A stretch of 7,341 bases of DNA from an uncultured Coriobacteriaceae bacterium (lineage in GTDB: Bacteria > Actinomycetota > Coriobacteriia > Coriobacteriales > UMGS124): assembly GCA_902783515.1 (NCBI GenBank), contig CACZRK010000044.1, positions 1 to 7,341 on the forward strand, given 5' to 3'. Below, piece by piece: positions 5,694-7,341 of this stretch. The position numbers and the translations under genes were made by a program. Within the stretch, counting starts at the first letter, position 1; each line of letters begins with the position of its first letter. Under the pieces are notes generated by a model. It was not told the DNA's origin. It did not search any database and was given only the letters and a program-made list of their open reading frames with translations.

Positions 5694-7187
5694 ATGCCTG
5701 CGGGCGTGCGTGACGACGTGCCGGCAAGCCGCGCGCACCCGGGCGATCGCCTGCGCCGCTGGCGCTCGATCCTCTCGACGGCGCCGCTCTCGTTCCTCGG
5801 CCTGGGCGTGTACCGCGCGTGGATCGAGATCGCCTTTGTCGGCACGACCATCGACTTCCCGACGCACCGCGTCGCCGCGCACGACGCCTTTGACCTCGTG
5901 ATGGTCGTGACCATGCTCGTGCTCGCGGCGCTGCACAAGCGGATCACCCCGCTGCGCGAGCGACGCTGGGCGCGCCCCGTCGCCGTGGCGCTGCTCGTGC
6001 TCTCCACGGTGGGCGAGTTCGCGTCCGTGTGGCGTCCCGACCTCGCCGTGCCGCTCGCCTGGCCGTGCGCGGTGGCGGGTGGCGTCGGCATCGCGGTGAT
6101 GATCCTGCTGTGGAGCGAGCTGTACGCCTGTGAGTCGCCGGTGCGCATCTGCCTGCTGTACGCCCTGTCGCTCGTGTGCGGCGCCCTGGTCGTCTACGTG
6201 TACCGCGGCTTCAAGGCTGACTGGCTGCCGGTCATGACGTGCCTGCTCCCGGTCGTCTCGATCGCGTGCCTCTCGTACGCCTGGCGCAGCGTGCCGCCGC
6301 CGCGCCGTCCGGTCGCCCGCGCGGCGGCGTTCACCTTCCCCTGGAAGCCCATCGCGGTCGTGAGCATCTACTGCTTTGCCTTCGGCCTGCAGGAGGTGAG
6401 CAGCTACGGGACGTTCGGGCCGCACTCGGCGCCCGGGATGGTCGCCTGCTCGCTGCTGGTCGTGGCCGCCATCGTGACGCTGTCGGGCCGCGTGGAGTTC
6501 CAGACGATCTACGGGACGTGGCTGCCGTTCCTCTCGGCGACGTTCCTGCTGCTGCCCGTGCTCGTGCCCGCGCAGTCGCCGATGGGCGGGACGTTTGCCG
6601 CCTTTGACGCCTTCAGCGCGAACTTCGGGTACGCGGCCAGCGAGATCTTCGTCATGACGATGGTCGGCTCCATCTGCTACCACTACGGCGTGAGCGCCGT
6701 CTGGCTGTTCGGCATCGAGCGCGCCGTCCGCGCCCTCGCCATGCTCGCAGGCCGCCACGCGACGCTCCTCGCGGCGCAGGCCTCGCTGCCCGTCGCGCCG
6801 CTCGTGGCGGTCGCCGTGCTGGTCGCGACGTTCATGGTCGTGTCCGAGAAGCGCCTGGACTCCGCCTGGGGCGTGCGCGTGCAGCCCGACGGCGAGGGCG
6901 AGCCCGGCGACGTGACGCGCCGCGGGGCGCTCGTGAGCCGCTGCAGCGACCTCGCGCGCGCCCACGGCCTCACGCAGCGCGAGGAGGAGGTGCTCATCCT
7001 GCTGGCCGAGCACAAGACGGCCGGCGACATAGAGCGAGAGCTGCTCATCGCGAACGGCACCGCGAAGGCGCACATCGGCCACGTGTACCAGAAGCTGGGC
7101 ATCCACTCCCGCGAGCAGCTCTTTGAGGTCACCGGCGCCGAGGGCGTCCAGAGGCCCGCGGGCGCCGCCGAGGCGCCGACGGGCTAG
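5694..7187 (+). CDS. Membrane-bound LuxR-family transcriptional regulator
   Basis: From ATG 5694 this is a 497-residue protein with a polytopic membrane half and a C-terminal DNA-binding domain. About 12 hydrophobic segments run from residue 30 to 384, for example at 31-50, 64-80, 93-110, 120-140, 152-170, 178-195, 218-234, 248-264, 277-293, 312-329, 335-352 and 366-384. A cytoplasmic linker of about 385-415 leads to the LuxR/GerE helix-turn-helix at about 424-478. It begins LTQREEEVLILLAEH and contains the recognition-helix region GTAKAHIGHVYQKL. There is no receiver domain, so the membrane part is probably the sensor. The start is uncertain: GAGAGGG lies 9 bases before ATG 5694, but GTG 5673 (504 residues) has the G-rich GAGGGGGGGG about 7 bases upstream, and ATG 5556 would give 543. 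It diverges from the flavoenzyme gene and probably controls it, and perhaps itself. Membrane LuxR proteins next to reductive enzymes are common in Eggerthella and relatives. Confidence 0.92.
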   Translation: MPAGVRDDVPASRAHPGDRLRRWRSILSTAPLSFLGLGVYRAWIEIAFVGTTIDFPTHRVAAHDAFDLVMVVTMLVLAALHKRITPLRERRWARPVAVALLVLSTVGEFASVWRPDLAVPLAWPCAVAGGVGIAVMILLWSELYACESPVRICLLYALSLVCGALVVYVYRGFKADWLPVMTCLLPVVSIACLSYAWRSVPPPRRPVARAAAFTFPWKPIAVVSIYCFAFGLQEVSSYGTFGPHSAPGMVACSLLVVAAIVTLSGRVEFQTIYGTWLPFLSATFLLLPVLVPAQSPMGGTFAAFDAFSANFGYAASEIFVMTMVGSICYHYGVSAVWLFGIERAVRALAMLAGRHATLLAAQASLPVAPLVAVAVLVATFMVVSEKRLDSAWGVRVQPDGEGEPGDVTRRGALVSRCSDLARAHGLTQREEEVLILLAEHKTAGDIERELLIANGTAKAHIGHVYQKLGIHSREQLFEVTGAEGVQRPAGAAEAPTG

Positions 7188-7341
7188 GCGAAGGCGGTGG
7201 AACGCGCGTCGGGCCGGCCGCGCCGGGCCATCGTCGCCGACGCGTAGGCGCCGCGCCCCGATCGCCTCGCTCGTGACGCCCGCCCGTGGCGAGAACAGAG
7301 CACTGACACACACGCCGGCCGCGGGAGCGCTAACGTGAGAC

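Noticed and set aside
5538..7313. A 591-codon minus-strand open frame across the right regulator
   Set aside because: It is His/Arg/Asp-rich with no recognisable motif and opposes a gene with clear membrane segments and a LuxR domain.
7188..7322. G+C-rich dyads after the right regulator as a terminator
   Set aside because: Short self-complementary runs such as GCCGGC occur, but none makes a long stem followed by a T-tract.
7323..7341. Possible start of a further plus-strand gene at GTG 7335 with GGGAG 7 bases upstream
   Set aside because: Only two codons are visible before the window ends, so there is no coding evidence.
1..7341. tRNA, rRNA, CRISPR, insertion sequence or prophage signals
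   Set aside because: I saw no regular spaced repeat array, transposase motif, terminal inverted repeats with target duplication, or tRNA-like cloverleaf on either strand.

Overview
This is a roughly 70% G+C window with four protein genes in two back-to-back pairs. The most likely source is an anaerobic gut actinobacterium of the class Coriobacteriia, probably Eggerthellaceae. That placement is an inference from the gene set: Tat-exported FAD oxidoreductases next to regulators that join a polytopic membrane domain to a LuxR-type DNA-binding domain. Genus cannot be read from the sequence.

Layout, left to right. (1) Positions 1-1414, minus strand: a polytopic membrane protein read for 471 residues before the window ends. 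It looks like the sensor half of a membrane LuxR-type regulator, with its DNA-binding end expected to the left. (2) Positions 1415-1786: an intergenic region with an unusually A+T-rich island, an 18-bp palindrome, a predicted leader hairpin and a perfect 12-bp tandem duplication. (3) Positions 1787-3529, plus strand: a Tat-exported calcineurin-like metallophosphoesterase with a complete metal-binding motif set and a fibronectin-III-like C-terminus. (4) Positions 3530-3701: short repeats and a strong intrinsic terminator between convergent genes. (5) Positions 3702-5321, minus strand: a Tat-exported FAD-dependent oxidoreductase of the fumarate reductase/3-ketosteroid dehydrogenase superfamily. 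It lacks the usual fumarate-reductase catalytic residues by motif comparison. (6) Positions 5322-5693: a divergent promoter region with a perfect TATAAT, an opposing promoter candidate and a pair of operator-like repeats between them. (7) Positions 5694-7187, plus strand: a complete membrane LuxR-type regulator with about 12 membrane segments and a clear C-terminal helix-turn-helix. (8) Positions 7188-7341: 154 bases with no supported gene.

The arrangement is mirror-symmetric: regulator<-  ->exported enzyme, then exported enzyme<-  ->regulator. The simplest reading is two independent sense-and-respond modules. In each, a membrane regulator may detect a small molecule and control the divergently transcribed exported enzyme. 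The flavoenzyme's substrate and the phosphoesterase's substrate cannot be deduced from sequence. Functional links between the two modules are speculative.
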